Positions 25,901-38,769 are shown, numbered from the stretch's first letter. The stretch is DNA of 64,000 bases from Stictocephala bisonia (GCA_035578905.1 JAQJVL010000245.1:328501-392500), one strand, 5' to 3'. Numbers and translations are program-made. Notes: a model not told the origin generated them from the letters alone.

Positions 25901-26478
25901 TAGGAAGATAATCATAGAATAGGAAAAGACTGTATTGTAATTGGTATAAGTCATATTTATTTTCAAATATTATTCATTTTTTTAATATAGTAATAATAGT
26001 GTTAATTAATTATATCACACAAAAGCTCAAACCAATATTATATATTAATTCATATGAAAAGTCTAGGAATATTGCATAAATAGTTTGCTATTAAATATAT
26101 ACTACCCTACTTTACTGCCCTACCTAGCAACAAAGTATATTAAATTGTTGATCACAAAGGTAAAACATCTACTTACGTAAAAAAATATATTTCTTATTAA
26201 ACAACGTTATAACGTCATAATTTTAGATAATTCAAACTTTTCAATGCCAATTTTTGACATGATTTTATACTCATTAGGACCTGAAGTTGAGTACAAATTT
26301 ATCACAAGATTTATTGATAAACTTTTTTAGACTGATCTATGTTGTGAAAATAATAGAAAATAATAATGGGCTATGTACTCTTGATTTATTTCAAATGTAC
26401 TCCAAACCAAATGTAAACCAAATTTTAAGTACTAAATAATAAATCAAATGTAGTTAATACGATATTGTATTTACTACA

Positions 26479-27150
<672 letters not shown>

Positions 27151-27309
27151 AATATGTCTTACTAGAGAACAAAAGATTTTACATATGAGATATTCCATAA
27201 ACATGTATTAGCAATTTCAATAGTTCATAAAACTTATAAAACTAGAAAATATCAGTGTTGATTTGATAATATAAAAATAATGAACATAATTTTTGTATTT
27301 ACGTAAAGC

Positions 27310-27670
27310 TCGGTCCTCTTAATACTGACACCACATCAGCTTAATGATTCCATCAACCTTGACACTACTAGGGAAGTGTCAATAGGGTATCCATGTTGAT
27401 TGAAAGTCAAGGTTCAAGTTATGTGTAGAGAGGACAACTGAGTGTTAAACTCGCAGTTAGCATCAGACTAACACTACGTGGTTCGGACTCCACATAAAGC
27501 TGTAGGTCCCATAGTTCCCCTAGCTATTGGGCTATTAATAAATTTTTCCCTTCTGATCTAAGTTGAATTCAGATAGTAATAATGACTAGACTCGTTCATC
27601 TACACTCATCACCCCTAATATTCGCCCATATCTCTACGATCGGTGTTATGGAGATGAATAATGAATAATA
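27310..27670 (+). mobile_element. SINE-like dispersed repeat, copy B
   Basis: Same family as 12886-13200 and 53440-53680. It carries CACTACTAGGGAAGTGTCA, then CACTACGTGGTTCGGACTCC, then GCTGTAGGTCCCATAGTTCC, then ACTCGTTCATCTACACTCAT and a TCTCTACGATCGG end. The GTGGTTCGGACTCCAC stretch could pair as a T-arm-like stem. There is no ORF. It lies in copy 2 of the duplication and is not at the same place as copy A, so the two are independent insertions. Confidence 0.65.
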
Positions 27671-27946
27671 TAGTAAGTAGGAAAACCATTAATTTAAATA
27701 CAAATTATATCTATTAAAGTGTGGGGGGGGGATAGTGTCGGTCATGTTAAATGGAGACTAACTCTCTAGCCTATGCGTTTAAAATTAAATAAGAATTAAA
27801 GTGTTCCTACTTGAGTTCTGACAAATGACAAAGGATTTTACGGATATAAACGAAAATCAACAAAATATAAGATAATGTATTATGATCGCCTCTAACAATG
27901 GAATCTGTAGCGCGCTTGACTTGACTGTAAAATCCTTGAACGGTTT

Positions 27947-28325
27947 AAACAAGTATCTTACCACGTGTTAATAGAAGCCAGAGTACATCAGCGATCTCAT
28001 GCTGGGTGGAACATGAGAGAGCCTGCCACTGGGCTTTCAATCTCTCACCCATCATAACCATATATATTGAACTGAATAAAACAAGTATCTTACCACGTGT
28101 TTATAGAAGCCAAAGAACATCAGCGATCTCATGCTGTGTGGAACATGAGAAAGCCTCCCACTGGGCTTTCAATCTCTCACTCATCATAACCATATATATT
28201 GAACTGAATAAAACAAATACCTTACTACATGTTTGTAGACGATAATGTAGTCCAGTGATCTTACTCTTTGTAAAACATAAAACAGTTTTCCACTGGGCTT
28301 TTTAATATATTACTTCATTGTTACC
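27947..28325 (+). repeat. ~130-bp tandem triplication
   Basis: Three units begin AAACAAGTATCTTACCACGTG-like near 27947, 28078 and 28208 and include TCAGCGATCTCATGCTG and CCACTGGGCTTTCAATCTCT. The third is the most diverged. Copy 1 shows only one remnant (TCACTGGGCTTTTTAATCT, about 10002-10020). The 79-codon plus ORF at 28006-28245 follows the repeat and has no known domain. Confidence 0.85.
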
Positions 28326-28429
28326 TTCTAAATGTACTGTGTACTCTATTCATAATGATATTTAGATTAAAAATTAAAAAGATTCTACAGTTGAAGTAAT
28401 ATTCTTTACAGGTAATATAGGAGAGAAAC

Positions 28430-28560
28430 TTACTCAAATTGTTGGCAAGTCTGGAATCAACAACACGTGATTTATCGATAGCCATTGAAAACACGTTGTT
28501 TGTGCGTACCTGTTTACTTTTTAGTGTAGCTACTCATGTACCACGGGTAAAACCTTGTCG
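28430..28560 (+). repeat. Single-unit counterpart of the 76/78-bp minisatellite
   Basis: GTTGGCAAGTCTGGAATCAA and CAACACGTGATTTA are followed by one diverged unit ending GTACCACGGGTAAAAC. The same leader precedes the 11-unit array at 10231-11075. This locus shows the probable ancestral unamplified state. Confidence 0.85.
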
Positions 28561-31500
28561 ATATTATCAGTGTACTTCTTAAGTCAATTAATTTCCTTAA
28601 ACTTCCATTTCCAATAATTTTTAAAATATAATTAGCACCTTTATATAAATTTTCGTTAATGAAAAACAAAACAAAATCATCAGTAATTGTTAAAACTGTT
28701 ACTCACAATAATGCCAAGTGTTCTCCAGATGTATTTCTAAAAACATCATACGAAATACAACATTTGAGTCTAAGTTGATATTTTATTTGGCACGCCTTTA
28801 AACAAACAATATACTGTTTAAGTTTAGTTTTGTCTATAAAACAACTAATTCACTTTTTGAAAATAAATAAATTATAGGTAATTGATTACGACTATGTCCT
28901 TCTGAATTTCAAAGAGCCTAATAATTGTTGTATCATTTTAACAAAAACATTACAAGTTTGATCGAATGTTTAAATAAAGCTGTAAAATATCAATTTTAAA
29001 AATTAGTTAATTGATAGACTGTTTTTTTTTTAATTTTTTTATAAGTACAAATAAATTGTATTGAAAAATATATTTTATATCATATATTATTTCGCACTCA
29101 ATGTAGTTAACAATTGTATTAGGATTTCACTGAAGGAGTGAATATAGTTAACATTCCTTCGTTATTTAGTGCAAGTTCATTGGTTTTTATGTAAACAGTT
29201 TGTAAAGGTTAAATTACTTAATTTGTAAAATACGTCTTTTGATTAGTTCAATAACTGTTGAATTTTACGAAATGTTTAATCACTAGAACTATATAAACCT
29301 ACATTTAACAAATATAACGATAAATTTCAGTTAGGATATAAAATTCAAAATAAAATAATAACAAATGTACTTATATTGTTTGGATGTTATAAGGTTTTTA
29401 AAAAATGTACCTATAGGATATATAGTTAACAAACGCATTAAAAATTCGTGTGTACGTTTTATATCTCACTATAATAGTCTCTTATATGGTTTAAGAGGGA
29501 CTTTATATAATATTGTTATAATTCCTTATAGAATAATCAATGCAATTCAATACCTTTCTTTATTATAAAAACCCAAATGTATTATTAAATACAATATTTG
29601 TTGGATAATACTTTCTTAACTAAATATTTTAAATAAACCATTATTGTATTACTAAATATGTTGAAAGATAGTAACTTTTTACTTGTATTCTAGTAGTGTA
29701 TCGTTTTCAAAGTTTTAAACTGCAGCAGTCGTTTCAATAGTGCACCGCAAGTTGGTCACTTTAACTTTTTCAGTTACTGCAGTGTCATTTAAAGTTTTCT
29801 TATAAAGGTCACTATGTCTTGGATGGTTTCTGAGAACAAAGTAATTCTGGAGAAAAATAACAAGACAGTGGTTTAAAATTAATAGTTATTTCTGATCTTA
29901 ATGGCAATTACTGAATATAATTCCTTATTTTCAGAAAGGCAGTATTATTTTTACTAAGGAATATGGAAAGATTTATAAAAATAATTATATTGTACTATAG
30001 TTTTTGCACTTTCAATATCGATGTGAAGAAACTTTCAAACTACTACTTTTTTTATTTTTCTTTATTCATTACAGGATACGCCTAATTACAATGAAAGCAA
30101 TATTAAAAAATAAACTGTCTATAGAGGGTCTTTTTTTGAAAATAACTTCATCAAGCACAAAATAAATTAAACAACACTACATACTAAAATCATACAACAG
30201 CAAATACGACAGCTAAATAATTCATATAAGTTCATTTAGTAAATATATATGTATATACAGTATACAGTAGATTGAGACAGTTTCTCTTGCTTATACGTAA
30301 CAAGATGTTACCTAGCAGCTGTGATAGGACATGTGTTAGTTCCCTGATCAGATCTGGACTGTTGAGAGATGTAATCCGATTGGGGCATTGGCCACTATCC
30401 GATTGATGTGTAGTACAATAGCTTAACCCAACCGTAAATTGACTACAATTAATCAAAGACATACAAAAATGAAAGTATCAAACAATTCAAATACACGTGT
30501 TGCATTGCTGTGACCCAGTTACATAAGCCCTCCCATGCACGATCGCTTCCGTTGCGACGAGTCATTCTCGTCGAGAATACGCCAGAAAATCTTGGCCTGT
30601 AGGTTCTCCATACACGATCAAGATTCTACCTAGCCTTCACCGAGTCGGCGAATCACTTCCTGCCCATTCACTTGTGGCGTGCATTGTTTACTTGTTGTCT
30701 TGGTAAACAACAGGCTAATGAATGTCGTATATCTACATACGAGTGTTTTAAACTAATTAAAACACACAACGACCCATATGAATTCATGAATTATTAGAGA
30801 ATGTAAATCACGGAATTTAATTAACTCTTTAAGGAAATTAAAAAAACTGTTGCTAATCATAAAAAAAGAAAAACTAACATGTAAACTGTCAGTTTTAATG
30901 ATTGCAAAGTAAACTGTACATGTTAGTGTTTTGGCAATTTTATCGAGGTATAACTTCCTTTATTAGAAAAATTACAGCTAACCACTTACAATTGATTAGC
31001 TGTTAACAATATTTGTACAGTACAATAATTAAGGAAATAAAATTTTGCAATTTTAGTCTATTTTTTACAGTAGTTCTTTTAGGAAGTTGATACTACATAA
31101 TAAATTAGAATTTATTATTCCTCAAATATATACCGTGTTTGATGATAATATCTTCAGGAATTTATGATAAATTATTTAAAAATCATATTCAGACTGAAAA
31201 AAGGAAAACTAAGCGTTTCCTTTCAGGATATATGTTTATAGAACCTTTATTCTTAGTTTTTATGTACATAATCATGTCCTAAAGTCTTGAAGGGTTTTTT
31301 ATTAACACCCTGTATACGGTAAGATATTATTATTCTGTACTATACCTGATTCACCGTTAAATAAACGAAGTATATTACACCGGTCACTGATAGTTCTTGA
31401 GACATCAATAATATATGAGGGTTGGGGGAAAAACGATGAATGTCCCCTTTTTATAGTTTTGAGAAAAATGAGTCTCAAAGTTGAAAATTCGCTAACATTT

Positions 31501-31964
31501 TAGGGCATTGAATTGTGTTTTAAAGTAAATAACAAAATTACTATATGAAAATAAAAGTTTTAACTACAATGAATTAAAAAATCTCTATAACAATAAATTT
31601 TTCAAACATATTTGTTGTTAAAAATATAAATGTTATGACAGGATAAAATGATGAGCGTCCATTATAAGTGGAGGGAAAACGATGAGTGTCCATTAAAACT
31701 AAGTTAACCTGAGTAAAATGGTATATGTAACTGTCACCAATAAATTAAAAAAAGTGACTACTTATATTAGGCCTTTTAAATATATATAAATATATATAAA
31801 AAATTGAATATATACACCAAAATATATGAAATTGGTGTAAAAATGTTCTTCTTAATTTTTATTTAAAGTATTTCCATCAGCTGGTTTAGTTGGATCAAAA
31901 GTTGTTTTTGAAAAGAAAACGAAAGTGTAAGTAAACAAATTATATTTACATTTTTACTATAATT
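28561..31964. other. AT-rich non-coding DNA with conserved duplication blocks
   Basis: It holds duplication blocks at 29128-29235, 29690-29845 and 30175-30460 (partners in copy 1) and a GC-richer patch at about 30505-30720. That patch has CCCTCCCATGCACGATC near its left edge and GTGGCGTGCATTG near its right edge, and may be a decayed DNA transposon. Short ORFs (for example 29365-29568) show no domain. Confidence 0.5.
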
Positions 31965-31967
31965 TTT

Positions 31968-32235
31968 GTATCTTATCTGTTAAATGTCAACAAATCTGAA
32001 AATCATTATATAGAAAGGAATGGTTATAGATATCAAACCTAACCTGACCCAACGTAACTTAACCTAACTGGAGAGGACCGCATCATATACTGGAACGAAT
32101 TGGCCGCTGGTTAGGTTAGGGTATGTTAGTTGGTCTAGGTTAGGTTCTACATATAGGAACATTCATTTCTTTAACTATTCCTTTCCATAGAAAATTTTCT
32201 CGGATTTGTTGACAAATAAGAGAAAAGATAATAAG
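31968..32235. mobile_element. Fold-back (MITE-like) element with TTAGG-type core
   Basis: Arms at about 31968-32075 and 32108-32235 are imperfect reverse complements. The left arm has GTCAACAAATCTGAAAATC and AGAAAGGAATGGTTATAGAT. The right arm has AACTATTCCTTTCCATAG and CGGATTTGTTGACAAATAAG. The inner part has AACCTAACCTGACCC on the left and GGTTAGGTTAGGG on the right, so the centre is rich in CCTAA/TTAGG, like the insect telomere unit. The inverted order shows it is part of the element and not a telomere remnant. There is no ORF. Confidence 0.75.
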
Positions 32236-33155
32236 TTTTAACGTATATATATAAATATTATTAGTTATATTATAATAAATATAAATTCTAAAGAATATAA
32301 TAGCGGCCCATAGCGCATGGTTAGATCATTTAGTTTTATCTAGTACGGTTGTTTAGGATATTTCCTTTAAGTCCTACAACAATTCCTCATAAAAATAATG
32401 TTATCAACTTAATTTAAAACTTTTGAGTAATGGCAAAATTATTAATTAAAATACATTTACTCTTTATCTATAAAAACAATAAAAGTTGTTTATATCCATT
32501 AATCGTCTTCTTCTGACACTCTTTCTGCAAACTGAATATTATCATAAAATAATTTGTGACTTATGAGATACAAACTTCTTAAGTGACTGTAGGTCATTGA
32601 ACTTTGCCAAAGAGACAGGTATTGGTCTGTTATAAAGCGCTTGAGGATGTTGATTCTCCTTCTTCCAAGTTAACACCTCTTAAAACATCTTTTTTTCTAT
32701 TCTTGTTAAACGGCTTTGATATTACAGAAGTTTTACTGAATTCCCTTTTATAGTTGTCTCTGTGTAAAATTAGTTTAGGTTAATATGTAGTTATCTGAAC
32801 TATTTGGCCATAATTAAATATATCGTAACTTTCTTTAAAACAGGGAAATTTAGGTAGTAAATACCCATCTTAATTTATATTAATCACGTTTGTTTGCCCA
32901 TAATATTCACCCATAAAGAGATATGGGTCGTGAGATAATAACGATTAAAATTAACCAATAATAAAAATTAATTATTTTTAGTATGGCTATATACCACAAT
33001 GTATTGTATTGTTTGTATATTGAATTCTATGTAATTATGTAAACAGGGTACACTTTCTTAGGTTATAAGTACTAAAACCATTGCATGTCTGATGTTTTTG
33101 GAATAGTAATAAAGTGTTATTTAGTTAGACCAACTTCAGTTTAAGTGGTATTTTA

Positions 33156-33335
33156 TACCACTGTATGTGTATGTGATGGTGGGTGGGTCAATACCACTGT
33201 ACGTGTATGTGTTGGCAGGTGAGTCAATAACCATACCACTATATGTGTATGGGTAGCGAGTGGGTCAGTACCACTGTATGTGTATGGGTGGGCGGGTGAG
33301 TCAACACCACTGTATGTGTATTAGGTGGGTGTGAA
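33156..33335 (+). repeat. ~40-bp minisatellite, 4-5 units
   Basis: Units start ACCACTGTATGTGTATG and continue GGTGGGTGGGTCAATA with variations. The array is GC-richer than its surroundings and is present only in copy 2. Confidence 0.85.
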
Positions 33336-34164
33336 TTAGGACATAGAAATATCTATTAACCAGCACTAGGACATAGAATGCTAGATATAATATTAAAGTA
33401 TGGGTTTTCCAACAGCATTCATTTTATTTTAAAAAATTTAACGCAGCTTTTCAAATACTTGCCATCCATACGCCGAAGTCAATGGATTTCTTAAGTTTGT
33501 ATACTCAAGTTTAAGTAACTAACTAGTGTTGTAGTTTATTAATTAATTTGATAATCTTGTGTCATTATAAATGTCCCTTCAGTACTCAATTTAGTTGTGT
33601 GAAGTTTTATTATGTAATACTTTTATTTCTCAAAACAAAACATTGATAATTAATTTCAACTAAGTTAAATGTAAATTGTAATATGTATGAGTATAGTATA
33701 CAAACTATATCAATACAGTATTATAATTTTTTTCAGTAATGATATATTTTGACCTCAACATTAAATACCTGATTTGAGGCTCCTACACAGATATGTTTAC
33801 CATCTGTTTTTATGTCAGTTTAGAGGGTAATTTGATTGTTCCAACTGTACATTGTTGGAGAAATACATACCTTTTTCATAATTTATATTTTGAGTAGGAT
33901 TGGTGAAATAAAGTAAAAGTATGGGACGAAAAAGCCAAGAGATACATGTAAGATACTTTCATCTTCATTCTGATTGATGGAGTAGCTTTTCTGTCGTAAA
34001 ATACGTGCCATGTCTCTATCGTACAGGTCCCTTATAAATTTGTTTGTCATAGGTTAAAATTTCATTTCATGCTTCTCAATTTATAAGTTTTGGAAAATAA
34101 AATAGGAACAATTATGTATTATTCGATCGCTTATTGTTTGAAATGTTTAATACAATTACTTAAC

Positions 34165-35100
34165 ATAGTTTTAGTTTTAGTTTTAGTTTAAATGGGGATA
34201 TAATAGTTGGTCCAGCCAACCCTTGCAACGAAGCCTAAGGCTTTTTGTGCCAATCCCGGTGCCTAATCGTCGTAAAGCTGGCTGCCCTTGACCAAGTCAA
34301 GGAGCTTCTTCACTAGATTGGTGATTTACCGTAACCGGTGATGAGTCCCACCACCAGCTTCACGTGAAATTTACTCAACCCAAGAAGTTACTTTGTTAAC
34401 TTCTGGGAAGGATTTCTGACAAGAAGCTTGCCGAGTCTTTGCCCTGGGAACCGCCGCCATCTTCCAGATGTCTGGCGCTGTCCCAGTTTTTGATTGCTGT
34501 TTTGACAGCTGCAGCCGAAACGCCGCAGGCCGGCTCAGGACCAATGAAGGGCTTGATAGCACCTTCCCTAGCCAAGGCATCGGCCTGCACGCTGCCTTCT
34601 ATTCCACTATGTCTTGGGATATGTTCCAGCAAGACCTGGTTTCTTGAACCCAGGATGCTGAGGGACTCCATACATTCCCAGACTAGACCAAACGAAACCT
34701 TCCAGGAGTCAAGAGCCCCTAAGGCCGCCTGACTGTCTGAGAGGATATGGATATGTTTCCCGCAAACCTCTGTCGTGGTTTGCGCTGAACGTATGGCGAC
34801 TTAAGCTTGGAACACGGTGCCATACGCTCCCAGGCTCACGCTAGCGTTGGTCCTAGGTTCGCCAGCATAGACACCAAATCCAGCTCTGTTGCCTATTCTT
34901 GACCCGTCTGTGAACCATACAATTGGGTCGTGAGAAGAGACCGGGCTACTAACAGCGTCCCAGTACTCCCTCGTCCCAAAATCCACAGTATGGGGTCTGG
35001 TGAAAAGATACTTAGTCCCAATGAAGTCAAACTTCATTGAGAGTACCTCATCGTTTACTAGATTGACCACTGAGGAGTGACCTGTACAGGACCCCCTCCA
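34165..35100 (-). mobile_element. Non-LTR retrotransposon (LINE) 3' fragment
   Basis: This is minus-strand LINE sequence running from an RNase H region (about 35070) to a 3' end at about 34165. The 3' end is marked by short tandem copies of an AACTAA-type tail (plus strand TAGTTTTAGTTTTAGTTTTA). Its GC content is much higher than the host DNA around it, suggesting a younger insertion. Reverse transcriptase and endonuclease are missing. The 3' portion after the RNase H frame is broken by stops. It lies in copy 2 between duplication blocks 33925-34075 and 39290-39600. Confidence 0.8.
34396..35070 (-). pseudogene. LINE RNase H domain, one nonsense codon
   Basis: One minus frame runs from MVNLVNDEVLSMKFD (35070) to ILPRS (34396), apart from a single TAA at 34801-34803. 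RNase H motifs are in order: WFTDGSRIGNRAGFGVYAGE (first catalytic Asp), then FQA-stop-V where the family has FQAEV, then ILSDSQAALGALDSW (third acid) and HIPRHSGIEG...ADALAREG (fourth acid). The stop sits exactly at the second catalytic position (usually Glu). This type of RNase H removes RNA from RNA-DNA hybrids in R1/I/LOA-like LINEs. Nothing upstream matches reverse transcriptase, so it is a truncated, inactive copy. Confidence 0.85.
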
Positions 35101-35174
35101 GTGATCAGTCGGTTGAAGCCTATAGGCCTTTTCCTCTGATTGCCAGGAGTGCTTCTCCTGGCTATCTTCATCCT

Positions 35175-35898
35175 ATTCAGAGCCTCAGCCGTCCGATCGA
35201 GGGAGGGTCCGATCAGAACCAGGGCTCCGAGGAAGGATGTTTTCGGGGTCAGAGAGCGACATGCCCCCCTCCACCGAACCCATGACCCGAGCTGCGGGGA
35301 CTTCAGACTGGCCTACTTGGCTGCCTTCGTTCCCCGTGCCAAGGTCCTTGTCTGAGGGCTCTGAGCGGCCCTCAGCCAAGTTGGACTCAGAATCGGAGAG
35401 AGACATGTCCCCCCCCCCGACATTGATTTGGCCCAAGCAATGGAAAACAAGGGCTGGCCAATGTGGCTGCCCTCTGCTCCCATGCTCGGTTCTTTACCTA
35501 AGGACTCAGTGCGGTCCTTATCTTAACCCTCCTCTAATTCAGAGCCTCAGCCGTCCGATCGAGGGAGGGTCCGATCAGAACCTGGGCTCCGAGGAAGGAT
35601 GTTTTCGGGGTCAGAGAGCGACATGCCCCCCTCCACCGAACCCATGACCCGAGCTGCGGGGACTTCAGACTGGCCTACTTGGCTGCCTTCGTTCCCCGTG
35701 CCAAGGTCCTTGTCTGAGGGCTCTGAGCGGCCCTCAGCCAAGTTGGACTCAGAATCGGAGAGAGACATGTCCCCCCCCCGACATTGATTTGGCCCGAGCA
35801 ATGGAAAACAAGGGCTGGCCAATGTGGCTGCCCTCTGCTCCCATGCTCGGTTCATTACCTAAGGACTCAGTGCGGTCCTTATCTTACCCCTCCTCCTC
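35175..35898 (+). repeat. 362-bp direct tandem duplication, near-identical units
   Basis: Units at 35175-35536 and 35537-35898 differ by only a few bases, including a C tract of ten versus nine. They are GC-rich and hold GCCTCAGCCGTCCGATCGAG and GACATGCCCCCCTCCACCGA. Long ORFs exist on both strands (plus 35237-35647; minus 35547-35855, rich in S, D, E, P) but no domain is recognised. On the minus strand they lie upstream of the LINE RNase H region, so they may be 5' monomers or ORF1-like sequence of the same LINE. The near identity suggests recent duplication or an assembly effect. Confidence 0.85.
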
Positions 35899-35954
35899 CC
35901 TCATCAGAAATGATGAGGTCCCGGGCTTGGGACCGGCTTAGCGGAGTTTACTTA

Positions 35955-36640
35955 ACATATATTGTTGTATATTATAAATAGTACCGAAAGACTACTGAAA
36001 GACTCGATGTAGCTACGTTGTAAAGGTTTGGGTTGAGGCCGGCCGGTGGTACGACGCGTTGGCTGAATACCGCTTAAGTGGCTCGATCAGTTTCGTCTTC
36101 CATGACCTCGTGCACCATCATGAACGCCTATGCGAATGGGTTTTGGTTTCGTAGAATCCTTAGAGTAGCTGTATCAGTTTAAGGTTCATGTTGGCCTTAG
36201 CAGTGATTCGTTCGTCAACATCATAAGTAGGGTCCAGGAAGAACGATTGACCGTTGCGTTTTACGTAGTCTCCTTGCACGTCTTGCGTCGGCCGGGCGGT
36301 GATATTCGGTCGATAATAAATCTGACTTTCTGTGGATAAACAGTAGATGCTTCTGACGTTGCTGTTTCTGTCGTCTTAAAGGTTCAATAATGGAAAAGCG
36401 AAGGTGACGTTGAGCTGTCGTATGCCAGTTGCAGAGAGTTTTTTAAGTCTATATTGGTGGTTGAACGACAGAGCGAGATCATTCAGGAATATTATCAGCT
36501 TTTATTTATATTTTTCGTGAATACACCAATCGCCGAATGAATGTATGGTAGTTCTATTCTGCAATCGCTCTTCGGAGAAAAAGATTGCTCCACAGTGCAT
36601 GTTTGTGACATCAAACGGCCCCATTGGAATATTCAACATG
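35955..36640 (-). pseudogene. Helitron Rep N-terminal region, decayed
   Basis: Minus-strand frames, broken by stops and shifts, follow the order of the Helitron_like_N region. HCGAIFFSEERL comes first (the C..CGA..F..E pattern), then a FAF segment, then QIYYRPNITARP, then GQSFFLDPTYDVDERITAKA, then NPFA.AFMMVHEVMEDE, and finally LNPNLYNVATS...VVF. In Helitrons this region precedes the HUH endonuclease, which nicks DNA for rolling-circle transposition. At least three in-frame stops and two frameshifts make it non-functional. The start side runs into the homopolymer region at 36645. It is not the same piece as the helicase tail at 6531-6731. Confidence 0.6.
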
Positions 36641-36644
36641 TGAT

Positions 36645-37777
36645 GAGTTTTTTCCCCCTTTTTCCCCCCCCCCGGGGGCCCCCGGGGGGAAACCCCCCCC
36701 TTTTTTTAAAATTTGGAAAAAAGGGGTTTGGGTTCCCCCCGGGGGTTTTTTTAAAGGGGGGGGGGGTTTTTTTCCCCCCCTTTAAAAAGGGAATTTTAAA
36801 ATTTTTTTTAATTTTTTTTTTGAAAAAAAAGGGGGGGGTTTTTTAAAAAAAGGGTTTTTTTTTGGGCCCGGGGGGGGGTTTTTTTAAAAAGGGGGGGCCC
36901 CCCCCGTTTTTTTTTTTGGGGTTTTTTTGGTTTCAAAACCCCGGGGTTTTTTCTTTAAAAACCCTTTTCCTTTGGGGGGGGTTTTCCCCTTTTTTTCCCA
37001 AAAAGGTTTTTTTTTGGGGGGAAAAGGGGGTTTTTCTTTCCCCCGGGGGAATTTTTTAAAAAAGGGGTTTTTTGGGGGGGGTTTTTTGGGGGTTTTTTTT
37101 TAAATTTTTTTGGGGAAAAAAGGGGGGGGGGTTTTTTTTTTTTTTTAAAAAAAAAGGGGGTTTTTTAAAAAAATTTTTTTTTTAAAAATTTTTTTAAAAC
37201 CCTTTTTTTGGGGGGGTTTTTTTTGGGTTTCCCCCCCCTTTTTTTTTTAAAATGTTTTTTTTTTTAAAAGGGGGGGGGGAATTTTTTCCCTTTTTTAAAT
37301 TTTGGCAAACCCCCGGGCTTTTTCCCCCCTTTTTTTTGGTTTTTATTTTTTTTTTTTTTTTTTTAAAAAATTTTTTTGATTTCCCGGGGTTTTTTTTTTT
37401 TTGGGTTTTTAAATTTTTTTTTTTGGGGTTTAAATTTTTTTTTTTTTCCCAATTTTTTAAAAATTTATTTTTAGGGCCCTTTTTAAAAAAAAAAATTTTT
37501 TTTTTTAAAAAAAAATTTTAAAAAATTTTTTAAGGGAAAAAAATAAAAAAAAAATTTTTTAAAAAAAAAAAAAAAAAAAAACCCCAAACAAAAATTTTTT
37601 CCCCCTTTTTTAAAAAAATTTTTTAAAAAAAACCCCAAAAAAAAAAAAAAAAAAATTTTTTTTTTTTGGGGGCCCCCCCCTTTTAAAAGGGGGGAAAAAA
37701 TTTTTTTAAAAAATTTTTTCCCCTTTTTTTTTTTTTAAAAAAACCCCCCCCCAAAAAACCCCCCCAAAATTTAAAAA

Positions 37778-37844
<67 letters not shown>

Positions 37845-38735
37845 AAAACCCCCCCCCCCCTTTTTTTTTTTAAAAACCCCTTTTTTTTTAAAAAAAAACT
37901 TTAAAAAAATTTTTTAAAAATTTTTTTAAAAAAAAAATTTTTTTAAAAATTTTTTTTCCCAAATTAAAAAAAAAAAAATTTTTTAAAATTTTTTTTTTTA
38001 AAAAAAAAAATTTTTTTAAAAAAAAATTTTAAAAAATTTTCCCCGGGGAAAAAAACAATTAAAGGAAATTTTAAAAAAAAATTTTAAAAAAAATTTTAAT
38101 TTTTTAAAAAGTTTTAAAAAAATTTTTTTTAAAAATTATTTTTTAAAAAAAATTTTTTTTAAAAAAAAATTTTTTAAAAAAAATTTAAAAATTTGTTTAA
38201 AACCATAAAAATTTTAATTTTTTTTAAAAAATTTTTTTAAAAAAAATTTTAGTAAAAAAAAAAAAAATTTTTTAAAAAACCCTTTTTTTTTTTTCCCCCC
38301 CAAAAAACAAATTTTTTGGGGGGGTTTTTTTCCCGGGGGAAAAAAATTTTGGGAAAAAATTAAAAAAAAACTTTTTTGGGGGGGGGCCCCCGGAAAAATT
38401 TGATTTTTTTTGGGGGAATTTTTAAAAAAAAAATTTTTTTTCCCCCTTTTTATTTTTTTTAAAAAAAAAAAATTTTTTAAAAAAAAATTTTTTTTAAAAA
38501 AAACCCCTAAAAAAAAAAAAAAAAACCCAAAAAAAAAAAAAAAAAAAAAAATAAAAAAAAAAAAAAAAAAAACCCCCCCCAAAAAAAAAAAATTTTTTAA
38601 AAAAATTTTTAAAAAAAATTTTTTAAAAAAAAAAAAATAAATAACCATCCCCCCCAAAAAAAAAAAACCCCCCCCAAAAATTCCCCCCCTTTTTTTAAAA
38701 ACCCCCAAAAAAAACCCCCCCAACCCCCCAAAAAA

Positions 38736-38769
<34 letters not shown>

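Noticed and set aside
30505..30720. Decayed DNA transposon with CCCATGCACGATC-type ends
   Set aside because: The end motifs are not clearly inverted repeats by eye and no coding part remains; noted only within the stretch description.
32040..32155. Interstitial telomere (TTAGG repeats)
   Set aside because: The motifs are few, imperfect and inverted around the centre of a fold-back element, not a head-to-tail array.
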